From Nostoc linckia NIES-25 (GTDB lineage Bacteria; Cyanobacteriota; Cyanobacteriia; Cyanobacteriales; Nostocaceae): a stretch of 64,000 bases of DNA. The notes under the pieces were generated by a model. The model saw nothing but the letters and a program-made list of their open reading frames with translations. It was not told where the DNA came from and searched no databases. Positions within the stretch are counted from its first letter, which is position 1; the number at the start of each line of letters is the position of its first letter. The DNA is taken from NCBI RefSeq assembly GCF_002368035.1, contig NZ_AP018223.1, positions 1,717,764-1,781,763 of the forward strand. Direction: 5' to 3'. This document shows, piece after piece, positions 35,864 to 44,315 of this stretch. A program made the position numbers and the translations under genes.

Positions 35864-36508
35864 TTATCTTGCGTATGTTTGATATTCTAACTTACTATAC
35901 TCTCTGTAATTACTAGATATGCCAAATTTTTTTCCTAAGTTCAGCATTAAGCAGCGATTAGATGTTATGGCAGAGTGAAAAACTCCCTGAGGAATAACCA
36001 CAATCGGAATATTATTAACACTCAATTCTGGTGAAGACGATAATTCAATTACTCTAGTTAGCCCAGCTTCTTTAAGTTCTTCGTAACTTCGATAGTTAGT
36101 AACTCGAAGACTAGCAAGCGTAATAGGCTTTTCTTTTGATTTTAAATATATCACATCTTCGTATACCGATTTTAAATCAATGTTTGGTAGCTCAATAACT
36201 TCAACACTATGTGAGCCTTGCAATAATATTAACCAATCTTCCTGTAATCCATGCCAATCAAAATCAGCATTAGCTCCTCCAGATACTTCAACCCAAGTTT
36301 GAATATTTCCTGGGTTATTAGCATAAAAAAGCTCAATTAAAAGCTCTCCTTTCTTAATTTTAAAATTAGTGCAATATTCCGCAGGAGTTGTAACGTAGGC
36401 TTTGGGAGATATAAATTTTTTCAAGAAATATTCATTGAGACTGACTTCACAATCTACGCTGCTCGGATCTCGATCGTATATGCTGTTATTCTTTTGCTCA
36501 ATTTCCAT
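35864..36508 (-). CDS. Unknown protein in the acyl-transfer operon, possibly cupin-like
   Basis: 214 residues, no signal peptide or membrane helix. AT-rich like its neighbours. Contains WHGLQEDWLILLQGSHSVEVIEL and IPIVVIPQGVFHSAITSNRCLML, reminiscent of a cupin beta-barrel (PQGVFHS like PxGxxH), which would suit a sugar epimerase or isomerase role (as in TDP-ketosugar cupins). I do not recognise the family. Sits between the ligase and the MBOAT gene. Confidence 0.6.
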   Translation of the reverse strand: MEIEQKNNSIYDRDPSSVDCEVSLNEYFLKKFISPKAYVTTPAEYCTNFKIKKGELLIELFYANNPGNIQTWVEVSGGANADFDWHGLQEDWLILLQGSHSVEVIELPNIDLKSVYEDVIYLKSKEKPITLASLRVTNYRSYEELKEAGLTRVIELSSSPELSVNNIPIVVIPQGVFHSAITSNRCLMLNLGKKFGISSNYREYSKLEYQTYAR

Positions 36509-36604
36509 AGTATTTTAACTGAATTACAAAACGACATTTTCAAAAGTTGGCAAACATAATTTCAAACAGTTGATGGTAGTAAATAAGAAAAACAGAAAAC
36601 TCAA

Positions 36605-38140
36605 CTAAAACTGAAAGTAAACAAAGGGTTGAGGACTCATTGCTACAAACCGAAGTATTACTGAAACTAATACTCCAAATAAAGCTGCAAAACTCCAGTT
36701 GGGAATTTTTCGCCACCAATCAATTCCCTCAAGTTTATAAGCTGCCCAGTGCATTATGATTAAAGGTACAAAAATCCATGCAACTTGAATGTTTAAGTTT
36801 TGAAAACCAGGAGAATTTAAGAATATAAAGGATTTCCCTACTTGCATAGCAGTCGCTAAATCGTTACTCCGAAACAAAATTGAAGAGGCACAAAACCAGT
36901 AAAAAGTAAGGGGGATACCTATCATGTTTCTTAGAGGTAGTAACCACTTGTAGGGAGCAACCCAAAATGACCATTGTTTGTGAACAATTAAAGCAATTCC
37001 ATTCAATCCTCCCCAAACTACAAAATGCCAAGCTGCTCCATGCCAGAGTCCTGATAGGAGCATCGTAATGAAAAGATTTCCGTAGGCAACCAATTCTATT
37101 CGTTGACTTTTTCTTAGCGCGATCGTCAAAGGAAAATAGACATAATCTCGAAGCCAACTGTAGAGGGTAATATGCCAACGTTGCCACAAATCAGTGACAC
37201 TACTGGAAAAGTAGGGAAAATTAAAGTTGAGAGGTAGCTTGTATCCCAGTAAACCTGCACAGGCGATCGCCATATCTGAATACCCAGAAAAGTCGCAGTA
37301 TATTTGTACTGCGAAAGAGATAACAGCAATCCAACAGCTTAAAGCTGTATAATTTTCTGGGTTTGTAAAATATCGATCTACTAAAGGAGAAAGATTATCC
37401 GAAATACAAGCTTTTTTAAAATATCCTACTAAAAATAGTGTTAAAAATCCTCGAACATCAACATCGTTTAGATTTTTTGGGGTTAGTAGTTGAGGCAAAA
37501 AAGTAGATGCACGGACAATAGGGCCTGCAACCAGTTGAGGGAAGAAAGTTACAAATAAAGCAAAATCCCAAAAACTTCTAATAGGTTTTAGTTTACCAAG
37601 ATATGCATCAATCGAATAGCTTAGAGTTTGAAAAGTGTAAAAACTAATCCCTACTGGCAAAATAATTTCAAGGGATCTGATACTAATAGGTAAACCTAAA
37701 AAATTTAATAAATGTGAGGCAGAATCAGCGAAAAAATTATAATATTTAAAAAATCCTAATAAACCTAGATTTGCAACTAAGCTGAGTATCAACCATCCTA
37801 GACGTTGCTGCTGATTTAGCGGTTTACTCAGCAGTGCATTCCAAGAAAATACATTTATCCATCGGTTCTTGGTTTCTCTGTACTGTAGTGCGTTACTTTT
37901 TTGAATTTCTTGTCCTGTTATTGAAGAATCAACCTGTGGTCTAGACAACATCAAACCAACAAAGTAGTCAATCACTGTCGAGAACAATAACAGGAAAAGA
38001 AAACGCCAATCCCACGCACTATAAAAAATAAAACTACAAATTAGTAACCAAAATTTACGATGATTGCATTTCTGCAAAATCCAGTATATGCAGAAAACGA
38101 TAAGGAAGAAAAAGAGAAAACGAAATTCTGTAAATACCAT
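36605..38140 (-). CDS. MBOAT-family membrane O-acyltransferase (DltB/AlgI-like)
   Basis: 511 residues with ~10 hydrophobic segments. MBOAT signatures: IILPVGISFYTFQTLSYSIDAY, FFPQLVAGPIVRAS, FCDFSGYSDMAI-type (IYCDFSGYSDMA), DLWQRWHITLYSWLRDYVYFPL (H323) and MLLSGLWHGAAWHFVVWGG with the putative catalytic H367. Moves an acyl group from a cytoplasmic donor across the membrane to an extracytoplasmic acceptor. Starts 22 bases downstream of the SGNH-like gene stop, typical for AlgI/AlgJ or DltB/DltD pairs. Confidence 0.94.
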   Translation of the reverse strand: MVFTEFRFLFFFLIVFCIYWILQKCNHRKFWLLICSFIFYSAWDWRFLFLLLFSTVIDYFVGLMLSRPQVDSSITGQEIQKSNALQYRETKNRWINVFSWNALLSKPLNQQQRLGWLILSLVANLGLLGFFKYYNFFADSASHLLNFLGLPISIRSLEIILPVGISFYTFQTLSYSIDAYLGKLKPIRSFWDFALFVTFFPQLVAGPIVRASTFLPQLLTPKNLNDVDVRGFLTLFLVGYFKKACISDNLSPLVDRYFTNPENYTALSCWIAVISFAVQIYCDFSGYSDMAIACAGLLGYKLPLNFNFPYFSSSVTDLWQRWHITLYSWLRDYVYFPLTIALRKSQRIELVAYGNLFITMLLSGLWHGAAWHFVVWGGLNGIALIVHKQWSFWVAPYKWLLPLRNMIGIPLTFYWFCASSILFRSNDLATAMQVGKSFIFLNSPGFQNLNIQVAWIFVPLIIMHWAAYKLEGIDWWRKIPNWSFAALFGVLVSVILRFVAMSPQPFVYFQF

Positions 38141-38161
38141 ATATAGATATAAATATTAAAA

Positions 38162-39334
38162 TTAAAATTTTGTCGGGTTTTTAAGATGCTGAGAAAATTC
38201 TTCTGCTAGAGACAACGTGTATTCCTTAGCTCCTTGATGATTTAGATGTGCAGCATCGACTCTTCTATCAAGTTGAAATAAATTATTAAAAATATTGGGT
38301 TTATTAAAAGCAAATAAGGTAGAAATATATCCTAAATTATATGCTTGTATCATAGCAGAATTATTGTAATTAGCCTCTAAAGTTGGAGGAATAACAAATA
38401 TAGGCTCAATTTTTTGCGAACCATGTTCATTTTGATGTTCAATTCGTGAAAAAATATTTTTAACAATTTTTATTCCCTGAGAATGAGAATTGTTATCTGC
38501 TATCAACATATTTGGTTGGCTAAAATTTTGTATTTTTGCTAACTCTTCTTGTAAATCTTTTTGATATTTATTAGATTTTTCAATGTTAAAAAACCTTTTC
38601 TTCCAATTATCAAAATCTTCTCTCCAATCTATTGCATAATATCCAGATTCTTGGATAAGCTTATCCTCAGATGTTGCTGATAATGAACCTAATGAATCTG
38701 TTTTGGTTAAACTTAAGCCTAATATTTTTTCATCCCACCAATTAGAAACCCTAGCAATACCTAGCCATCGGTAAACAAAGCTTTGAAAATTAACATATAT
38801 TTTTTTAGCTTTAGTTTTCCAACTTTCATTAGTTTCAAGAGTTAATTGAAAACTTTCTATCGTTTTTTGAGGAGTATGCCAGTAAATATCTGTAAGAGAT
38901 CTAGGAAATTCAACTATGTACAAATCAAACGCACAGTCTATGAATATCCACTTTAAATTTGCTGGCTTTATAGTCAGAATCTTTTGTAAATAAAAATCAA
39001 CTTGCGATGCGTTTGCACCTTGAATACCAAAATTAAAAGATTTTATATTGCTACCTTCTTTTAGCATAAATTCATCAAACAATTTTGGAATAACTCCAAA
39101 ATGTGTAACACTTCCCCCTATAAAAATAATATCATAATCATCTTTGTGTTCAGTGAAATATTTCCATTTCAAACTAGTCTCATCATGGTTTTGAGGTGTA
39201 TCTGAATACGGAAAAAATGTATTTAATAATCCAGCAGATAAAATTAAAAACAACATAAAAATTAAACTCAAAGAAAATATAACGAATGGTTTCAATGAAA
39301 CTGATAAATTTTTAAAATAACTGCTTTGAATCAT
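38162..39334 (-). CDS. Membrane-anchored SGNH-like acyltransferase partner (DltD/AlgJ-like)
   Basis: 390 residues, one N-terminal membrane segment (~16-40), the rest extracytoplasmic. DIIFIGGSVTHFGVIP (S74 in the GDS-equivalent block), FNFGIQGANASQVDFYL and near the C-terminus VDAAHLNHQGAKEY (D360, H363) fit the SGNH hydrolase triad used by AlgX/AlgJ/PatB-type O-acetyltransferases and DltD-type partners. Adjoins the MBOAT gene. It likely completes acyl transfer to a glycan outside the membrane. Confidence 0.82.
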   Translation of the reverse strand: MIQSSYFKNLSVSLKPFVIFSLSLIFMLFLILSAGLLNTFFPYSDTPQNHDETSLKWKYFTEHKDDYDIIFIGGSVTHFGVIPKLFDEFMLKEGSNIKSFNFGIQGANASQVDFYLQKILTIKPANLKWIFIDCAFDLYIVEFPRSLTDIYWHTPQKTIESFQLTLETNESWKTKAKKIYVNFQSFVYRWLGIARVSNWWDEKILGLSLTKTDSLGSLSATSEDKLIQESGYYAIDWREDFDNWKKRFFNIEKSNKYQKDLQEELAKIQNFSQPNMLIADNNSHSQGIKIVKNIFSRIEHQNEHGSQKIEPIFVIPPTLEANYNNSAMIQAYNLGYISTLFAFNKPNIFNNLFQLDRRVDAAHLNHQGAKEYTLSLAEEFSQHLKNPTKF

Positions 39335-39438
39335 AAAACTACTTTAGTGATAAACTCTTTTTTACCTTGTTTTGGTTTGTTTTTATTAGTTTTACTAAGA
39401 TTAATCCAGTGCGTACTGCAAGTTTAAAATTAAGACTA

Positions 39439-40725
39439 TTACACTTTGCTCATTCTATAAATCATTTTATTTAAATCTTTACAATTAATAATAATATCTT
39501 CATTTTTGGATTCACAAAACATACAAGTATAATCAAATCCTAATCCTTGAGCCACTGTGTAATAAAAATGGCTAATTTTCTGACCAAAAAGCTCAATTAA
39601 GCTTAAATTTTTGGAGAAAATAATATTTGTGACTCCACCTCCATGAGGAGCAATAATAAATTCAGCTTGAGCAAATAATCTCACTTGATCTGCAAAATCT
39701 AAATCTTCAAGAACATAAGGAACAAAACCCATTTTTGCTAAACTATTTATTACTTCTTCTTCATTGAGAATGCGCCGAGCATTGGCTTTTCTGCGGGAAA
39801 TAAAAATCTTGGGACTCAAAAACAGGTTTGGATTTGCATAAGTATCGACATTGCTCAAAATACGTTCTCTTACCCAGTGACAAGCTTTGATGGAAATACG
39901 TCCTCCTTCTCGTCGTTTAGAGCAAACAACTAATTCGTTAATTTTCGCTCTAGCTCCATTCCATTCGATATAATCTTCTGGACGATAACCCATCAATTCG
40001 AGAGAACGAGTTTCCCAAAGTCGTGGGTTTTTATTTATAATTAATTTTGGTTTTTTGCCTGTTTTTTGAGAATAATATTCAAGCACTTCTAATCGAGTTA
40101 AAGCCTCATATATCCAATGAGCATATAAAGGACTCCAATAATTAACTAACGAACAAGCTAAGTCTATATGCTCTAAATTTGCTACTGGTGTAAGATATTG
40201 AGAATTAAAACCTTGTCTTAGTGTGGAAATGGCAGTATGTTCTAAAACATCTACTCTATCTAAAGCTGTTTCTAAGATAATTTTTTTATCTTCAGTAAAT
40301 CCAATAGCATGAATCCCAAATAATTCTACATTTTTGACAACCGCAGCAAAAGGATTAGTGAATTCAAATTTACCTTCTTTTTCTATAAATGCAGCCGGAA
40401 TTTCTTGATAGCTGATAGCTGGTTTAATCTGAATAATTTCTTCATACTTTAATTGATAAAGATTATTCTCAGCTTGAGATTGTTCGAGCAAATCTATCCT
40501 GGAAATTAAATTTTGATGAAGATAATTAAATAAAGTTGAATAAATAAACCGAAGAATAGGTAATTGTTGATATTCTGCTTCTAATTTGGGAATGTTATTT
40601 TCCCTTCGGTCTTTCTCCATCTCGTCAGTTAGGATGATGAGATGGTCGTTAATATATTTTAATAAAACAGGATATATTAATTTCAATATCAAAAATTCTT
40701 GTAAATAGCGCCAAGCTTTATTCAT
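39439..40725 (-). CDS. Glycosyltransferase family 61-like protein
   Basis: 428 residues. DUF563/GT61 signatures: PLYAHWIYEALTRLEVLEYY, AHGGG-type EFIIAPHGGGVTNIIFSKNLSLIELFG and HFYYTVAQGLGFDYTCMF near the end. The N-terminal ~100 residues are charged helix. No signal peptide. Transfers an unknown sugar to a glycan, probably in the cytoplasm. It precedes the SGNH gene in the same direction; a repeat and 185 bases separate it from gmhB. Confidence 0.87.
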   Translation of the reverse strand: MNKAWRYLQEFLILKLIYPVLLKYINDHLIILTDEMEKDRRENNIPKLEAEYQQLPILRFIYSTLFNYLHQNLISRIDLLEQSQAENNLYQLKYEEIIQIKPAISYQEIPAAFIEKEGKFEFTNPFAAVVKNVELFGIHAIGFTEDKKIILETALDRVDVLEHTAISTLRQGFNSQYLTPVANLEHIDLACSLVNYWSPLYAHWIYEALTRLEVLEYYSQKTGKKPKLIINKNPRLWETRSLELMGYRPEDYIEWNGARAKINELVVCSKRREGGRISIKACHWVRERILSNVDTYANPNLFLSPKIFISRRKANARRILNEEEVINSLAKMGFVPYVLEDLDFADQVRLFAQAEFIIAPHGGGVTNIIFSKNLSLIELFGQKISHFYYTVAQGLGFDYTCMFCESKNEDIIINCKDLNKMIYRMSKV

Positions 40726-40839
40726 CTGACTATAGCCTTCTGAGTTGAAGTTGTAGCAACGAAGTAATCTTGCTATTTTTTAGTAGGAATTGATAGAAAT
40801 TCTCTGAAATTCTATAATGCACCTTCTCTAGAAGAATTA

Positions 40840-40873
40840 GTGGTGCGTTACGGCGCAGCCTAACGCACCCTAC
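40840..40873. repeat. GGTGCGTTACG / CGCACCCTAC short inverted repeat
   Basis: TGGTGCGTTACGGCGCAGCCTAACGCACCCTA hairpin, short copy of the 3245/6481 family, upstream of the GT61 gene. Confidence 0.6.
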
Positions 40874-40910
40874 TATATTTATCTTATAGGTGTGGGTGCA
40901 TAAATTATTT

Positions 40911-41444
40911 TTAAATGAAATACCTGAGTTGGAGTAAATTATCCAGCCGAGCTGAGACTATTAATTGTTCTTCAACAATTTCTTGACTAAGTAAATAAAA
41001 TTTACCGATCGCCGCCGTTTTAGCAGCTTCCATATCAGATATTTTATCACCAATCAAGATTGAGTTTTCTAGGTCTATTGGATATTTTTTACAAGCTTGC
41101 TCAATCATTCCTGGGGATGGTTTACGACATCGGCAGTTTTGACGGTAATTAGATATGGGAGCTTCGGGATGATGTGGGCAATAAAATACATCAAGCAATG
41201 GTACACCTTGTTTTTTAAATTGTTCGCACATCCATGCAGTTAGGTCTAAAAAATCTTGTTCTGAATAATAACCACGAGCAATGCCTGACTGATTAGTAAT
41301 TACAATCAATTCATAACTTAAATCGTGCAATAGACGACAGACGGTAAATAGACCATCGAGAAATTCAAATTGGTCGCGTTTAAAAACATAGCCGTAATCA
41401 ACATTGATAACACCGTCGCGGTCAAGGAAAGCTACTTTGATCAT
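40911..41444 (-). CDS. gmhB: D-glycero-D-manno-heptose-1,7-bisphosphate 7-phosphatase (GmhB-like)
   Basis: 177 residues from the ATG at 41444. HAD-IIIA: AFLDRDGVINVDYGYV (nucleophile and acid Asp), VITNQSGIARGYYSEQDF, the zinc motif YCPHHPEAPIS...CRCRKPSPGM, and LIGDKISDMEAAK. Removes the 7-phosphate (or 1,7-bis-phosphate C7) in NDP-heptose synthesis. An upstream ATG at 41480 lies in a 27-base perfect palindrome and adds a low-quality leader, so I use 41444. Downstream of transketolase, with gmhA/hldE divergent 7 kb away. Confidence 0.9.
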   Translation of the reverse strand: MIKVAFLDRDGVINVDYGYVFKRDQFEFLDGLFTVCRLLHDLSYELIVITNQSGIARGYYSEQDFLDLTAWMCEQFKKQGVPLLDVFYCPHHPEAPISNYRQNCRCRKPSPGMIEQACKKYPIDLENSILIGDKISDMEAAKTAAIGKFYLLSQEIVEEQLIVSARLDNLLQLRYFI

Positions 41445-41454
41445 TTGAGTAATT

Positions 41455-41481
41455 GTTGACTGATGACTGTCATCAGTCAAC
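41455..41481. repeat. 27-bp perfect palindrome GTTGACTGATGAC-T-GTCATCAGTCAAC
   Basis: Two 13-base exact complementary arms around one T, just upstream of the gmhB start. Common intergenic repeat units TGACTGATGAC also appear at ~23725-23750. Confidence 0.7.
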
Positions 41482-41521
41482 GTGCCTCATGTAATAAGTT
41501 CACAGCATAAATATTTTTTTC

Positions 41522-41586
41522 TCTCACGCAGAGGCGCAGAGGCGCAGAGAAGAGAACGCAAAGAAAGACTTTTGCAAGAAGTCTAA
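41522..41586. repeat. CGCAGAGG tandem repeat plus family A fragment
   Basis: CGCAGAGGCGCAGAGGCGCAGAG tandem units, then CTTTTGCAAGAAGTCTA, the right end of family A. Confidence 0.6.
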
Positions 41587-41589
41587 TAT

Positions 41590-43494
41590 CTAAGCAAGCA
41601 GTTTCTTGACTTGGTTCATAATCCCAATAGCATCAATACCTTGATTCGGTAATTGTTCCCATACTCCACTACATCCTTCTTGATGAGTACCCATGTATGC
41701 ATATTTGGGAGAGAAACCTCTCTCTAGTAACCAGGAACCAAAACGAATTCCTAAACCTGTGCGACGATTTAATGATTCCACGACCAAGACAAAAGGTGTG
41801 GAACCAATCTTTGCGATGATTTCTTCATCAACCATATTTAAAGTTGGCTTGTTAATTAAGCCGACATCAATGCCTTGTTGCTTGAGATTTTCTACTACAT
41901 TCAAGGCGCGATAAAGTACTTCGCCAAAACTGACGATGTAGCCGGCTGTACCTTCGCGTATCACGTCATCTTTGCCAGGAACAAAGGTATAGCTTTCTCC
42001 AAAGAAAGGTTTACCCTGGGTATCTAAAATATCGGGGACTGGGGAACGGCTGGAAAACAAAAACCTTAAACCAGGTTGATGGAATATAGTTTCCACACAG
42101 GCTTTCATTTGTCCGCCATCGGCTGGGTAATAAAGACGGGTTTCGTAGCCATCGTCTAAGCCGTTGTCTGCAAACATGTTATTCAGACCAAAATGGCAGG
42201 TGTTATCTGCTAATTCATCTATGCCACTGTGGGAAAATTGGCACAGAACGTTGGATTTATTCAGCCGCGCCATTGTGATTTCGGAAATGCACATTTCTAA
42301 AAAGGCGCTGTAGGTGCTGAAAATGCCCTGTTTTCCCTTTTCCATACCAAACCCCGCCGCCGCCGCGAAGTTACCGCGTTCCATAATACCGCCGTGATAG
42401 AAAATTTCTGGATAGGCTTGACTAATTTTGTTGATCCCGCAAGATTCTCCTAAATCGCTATCAATGCACATTACCTTTTCTTGGCGTTCGGCTGGAGTCA
42501 TCCGACTGAGAATTGAAACGACGGTAGCATCGAAGATATGGCGAGTTTTGCTGCTAGAATCGGTAAAGGTGTAGCTTGCTTTGAGTGGAACAATTCCTTT
42601 GAGATAATTAGCCGCTTGAGTGTGTCCGCGAGTTTCGAGATATGCGATCGCCAAATCAGGCGATAATGCATCATGACCAAATGGCGTACCTTCTACCCCA
42701 GCAATACCAGGACACATGGGACGTTTATTCACTACGGCTACTGGGCCGTTTGTGGTAACTGCTTGACACAGACGGCTATACAAATCATCCAAATCTTCGC
42801 CTTGTCCTGCGAGTACGGTTAGTCCGTGTCCTGCTAAGGTTTGAGTGACATCGTAGCCTGGTAAATAATCTGAAGGATAGCCGCTACAAGTGGAATTGTT
42901 ATCGTCAATAATTAATTTGACGTTGAGATTCTTGGCGACGGCTAAACGTGCGGCTTCGGCGTCATTTCCTTCTTGTTGCGAACCATCCGATCCCAAACAG
43001 AATACTACTTGTTGAGGATTGGCGATCGCAACTCCATTCACATAAGGCCACAAATGTCCTAATCTACCGGCGCTAAATTTCACCCCAGGAGTGCGTCCCC
43101 GTTCTGGATGAGCAAGCAGTTTAGAATAAGGTTCTCGATAGTGCAGCAATTCTTCCACATCAAGATCGCCATGTAAAGTAGCCATTAAATATTGTGTGGC
43201 GACTCTGTGTCCTGCTTCGTCAAAGAAAATCGGCACAAATTTATCTGCCGATCCCCGAAAGAAAGCATCCAAAATCATCACTTCGGGAACTGTATCATAA
43301 GCTCCTCCTGTATGACCGCCTACACCTTTTGCTGCTGCTATGGCTGTAAAGAAAACAATAGTATCTCGACAAAGTTGAATATTAGCCTTCAACGTTTCTC
43401 GTTGCTGATTTGTCAAAGTTGAATTATTCGGATCTAATTTCAACTGTTTGTAAGCATCTAAGTCAATGGGAAAACGGAGTTTTGTTACAGTCAT
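41590..43494 (-). CDS. Divergent transketolase-like enzyme
   Basis: 634 residues, one-polypeptide TPP enzyme. N-terminal: GVGGHTGGAYDT (His 61), FDEAGHR, PGVKFSAGRLGHLW, and the TPP-binding GSDGSQQEGND (168-178) with ...DDNN 20 residues later; then the pyrimidine domain and C-terminal domain. Canonical transketolases read GPLGQG where this has GRLGHLW, and the second-domain block CQFSHSGIDELADNTCHFG also differs, so substrate range may be altered. Could supply sedoheptulose-7-phosphate to GmhA or handle an unusual ketose. Sits between HAD and GmhB genes. Confidence 0.88.
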   Translation of the reverse strand: MTVTKLRFPIDLDAYKQLKLDPNNSTLTNQQRETLKANIQLCRDTIVFFTAIAAAKGVGGHTGGAYDTVPEVMILDAFFRGSADKFVPIFFDEAGHRVATQYLMATLHGDLDVEELLHYREPYSKLLAHPERGRTPGVKFSAGRLGHLWPYVNGVAIANPQQVVFCLGSDGSQQEGNDAEAARLAVAKNLNVKLIIDDNNSTCSGYPSDYLPGYDVTQTLAGHGLTVLAGQGEDLDDLYSRLCQAVTTNGPVAVVNKRPMCPGIAGVEGTPFGHDALSPDLAIAYLETRGHTQAANYLKGIVPLKASYTFTDSSSKTRHIFDATVVSILSRMTPAERQEKVMCIDSDLGESCGINKISQAYPEIFYHGGIMERGNFAAAAGFGMEKGKQGIFSTYSAFLEMCISEITMARLNKSNVLCQFSHSGIDELADNTCHFGLNNMFADNGLDDGYETRLYYPADGGQMKACVETIFHQPGLRFLFSSRSPVPDILDTQGKPFFGESYTFVPGKDDVIREGTAGYIVSFGEVLYRALNVVENLKQQGIDVGLINKPTLNMVDEEIIAKIGSTPFVLVVESLNRRTGLGIRFGSWLLERGFSPKYAYMGTHQEGCSGVWEQLPNQGIDAIGIMNQVKKLLA

Positions 43495-43564
43495 TGATTT
43501 TCATTCCTTATGCTAGTTTTAGATTTTGTATTTTTGAACTTAAAAGTTAAGCATCTAATTATTT

Positions 43565-44308
43565 TTAATTTTTGCCATACACCTTAAGACCATCCCAAAT
43601 ACCCATCACTCCAGGATAGGGACTATAATAAACGTTCTCCATTGTTTGAATTTTCTCAACTAATCTGGGTTCGGAATTTCCCACAGCAATACCCTTTAAA
43701 CCTGTCTCAAATAATGAGAAATCGTTGAGAGTGTCTCCACAAGTAACTGTGTCATCATAATTAAAATTCATTTCTGCCAAAAATCTTAGGAGGGTCGGGC
43801 CTTTAGAAACGCCTTTTGGCATAACATCAAAATAATAGTAGTCTAATCTCATGTCATGGGAAAGGATCGTATCAAATCCAGCATCAATTACTTTTTGAAT
43901 GGTTTGAGGTTGCAAGGTTTCGGGTTCATAGTAGTACGATACACGATAGTCGGGATTAACAGACTGTAATTTTAATCCTGGTTCATTGGCTAATAAAGCT
44001 TTGACTTTTTCGTTAGCATTTCCCCAAGTTTGTCCTACCCAGTCTTGCAAAACAGAAATAGGCTTGAAGGTTTCGCCATGTACGATTGTTGTACCGACAT
44101 CAGCAATGATGTATTCAGGTTTGGGTATGTTTGGTTCTTCCTCAAATAGTTCGCTAACTCGGTCAAGTTCTCTACCAGTTACATATACTAAAAGAATGCG
44201 ATCGCGCTGTTGGTGAATATATTGATAAAATTGCGATCGCTCTTGTTCAGAACCACCTAAAAAAGTGCCATCGAGGTCAGTTGCTAATAGTAATGAGTGA
44301 TTATTCAT
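43565..44308 (-). CDS. HAD-IIB sucrose-phosphatase-like hydrolase (1)
   Basis: 247 residues. Motif I LLLATDLDGTFLGG (D11/D13), motif II VYVTGRELDRV, an IADVGTTIVHG cap-loop, Lys in PKGVSKGPTLLRFL, and motif IV VTCGDTLNDFSLFE. Resembles sucrose-6F-phosphate phosphatase and related sugar phosphatases. Gene packed between GH13 (7-base gap) and transketolase (70 bases). Likely removes phosphate from a sugar phosphate made by the neighbouring glycosyltransferase; the exact substrate is inferred only. Confidence 0.88.
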   Translation of the reverse strand: MNNHSLLLATDLDGTFLGGSEQERSQFYQYIHQQRDRILLVYVTGRELDRVSELFEEEPNIPKPEYIIADVGTTIVHGETFKPISVLQDWVGQTWGNANEKVKALLANEPGLKLQSVNPDYRVSYYYEPETLQPQTIQKVIDAGFDTILSHDMRLDYYYFDVMPKGVSKGPTLLRFLAEMNFNYDDTVTCGDTLNDFSLFETGLKGIAVGNSEPRLVEKIQTMENVYYSPYPGVMGIWDGLKVYGKN

Positions 44309-44315
44309 ATTAAAA

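Noticed and set aside
41445..41480. Upstream start of gmhB at 41480
   Set aside because: It lies in a 27-base palindrome, adds a low-complexity 12-residue leader and lacks a ribosome-binding site.
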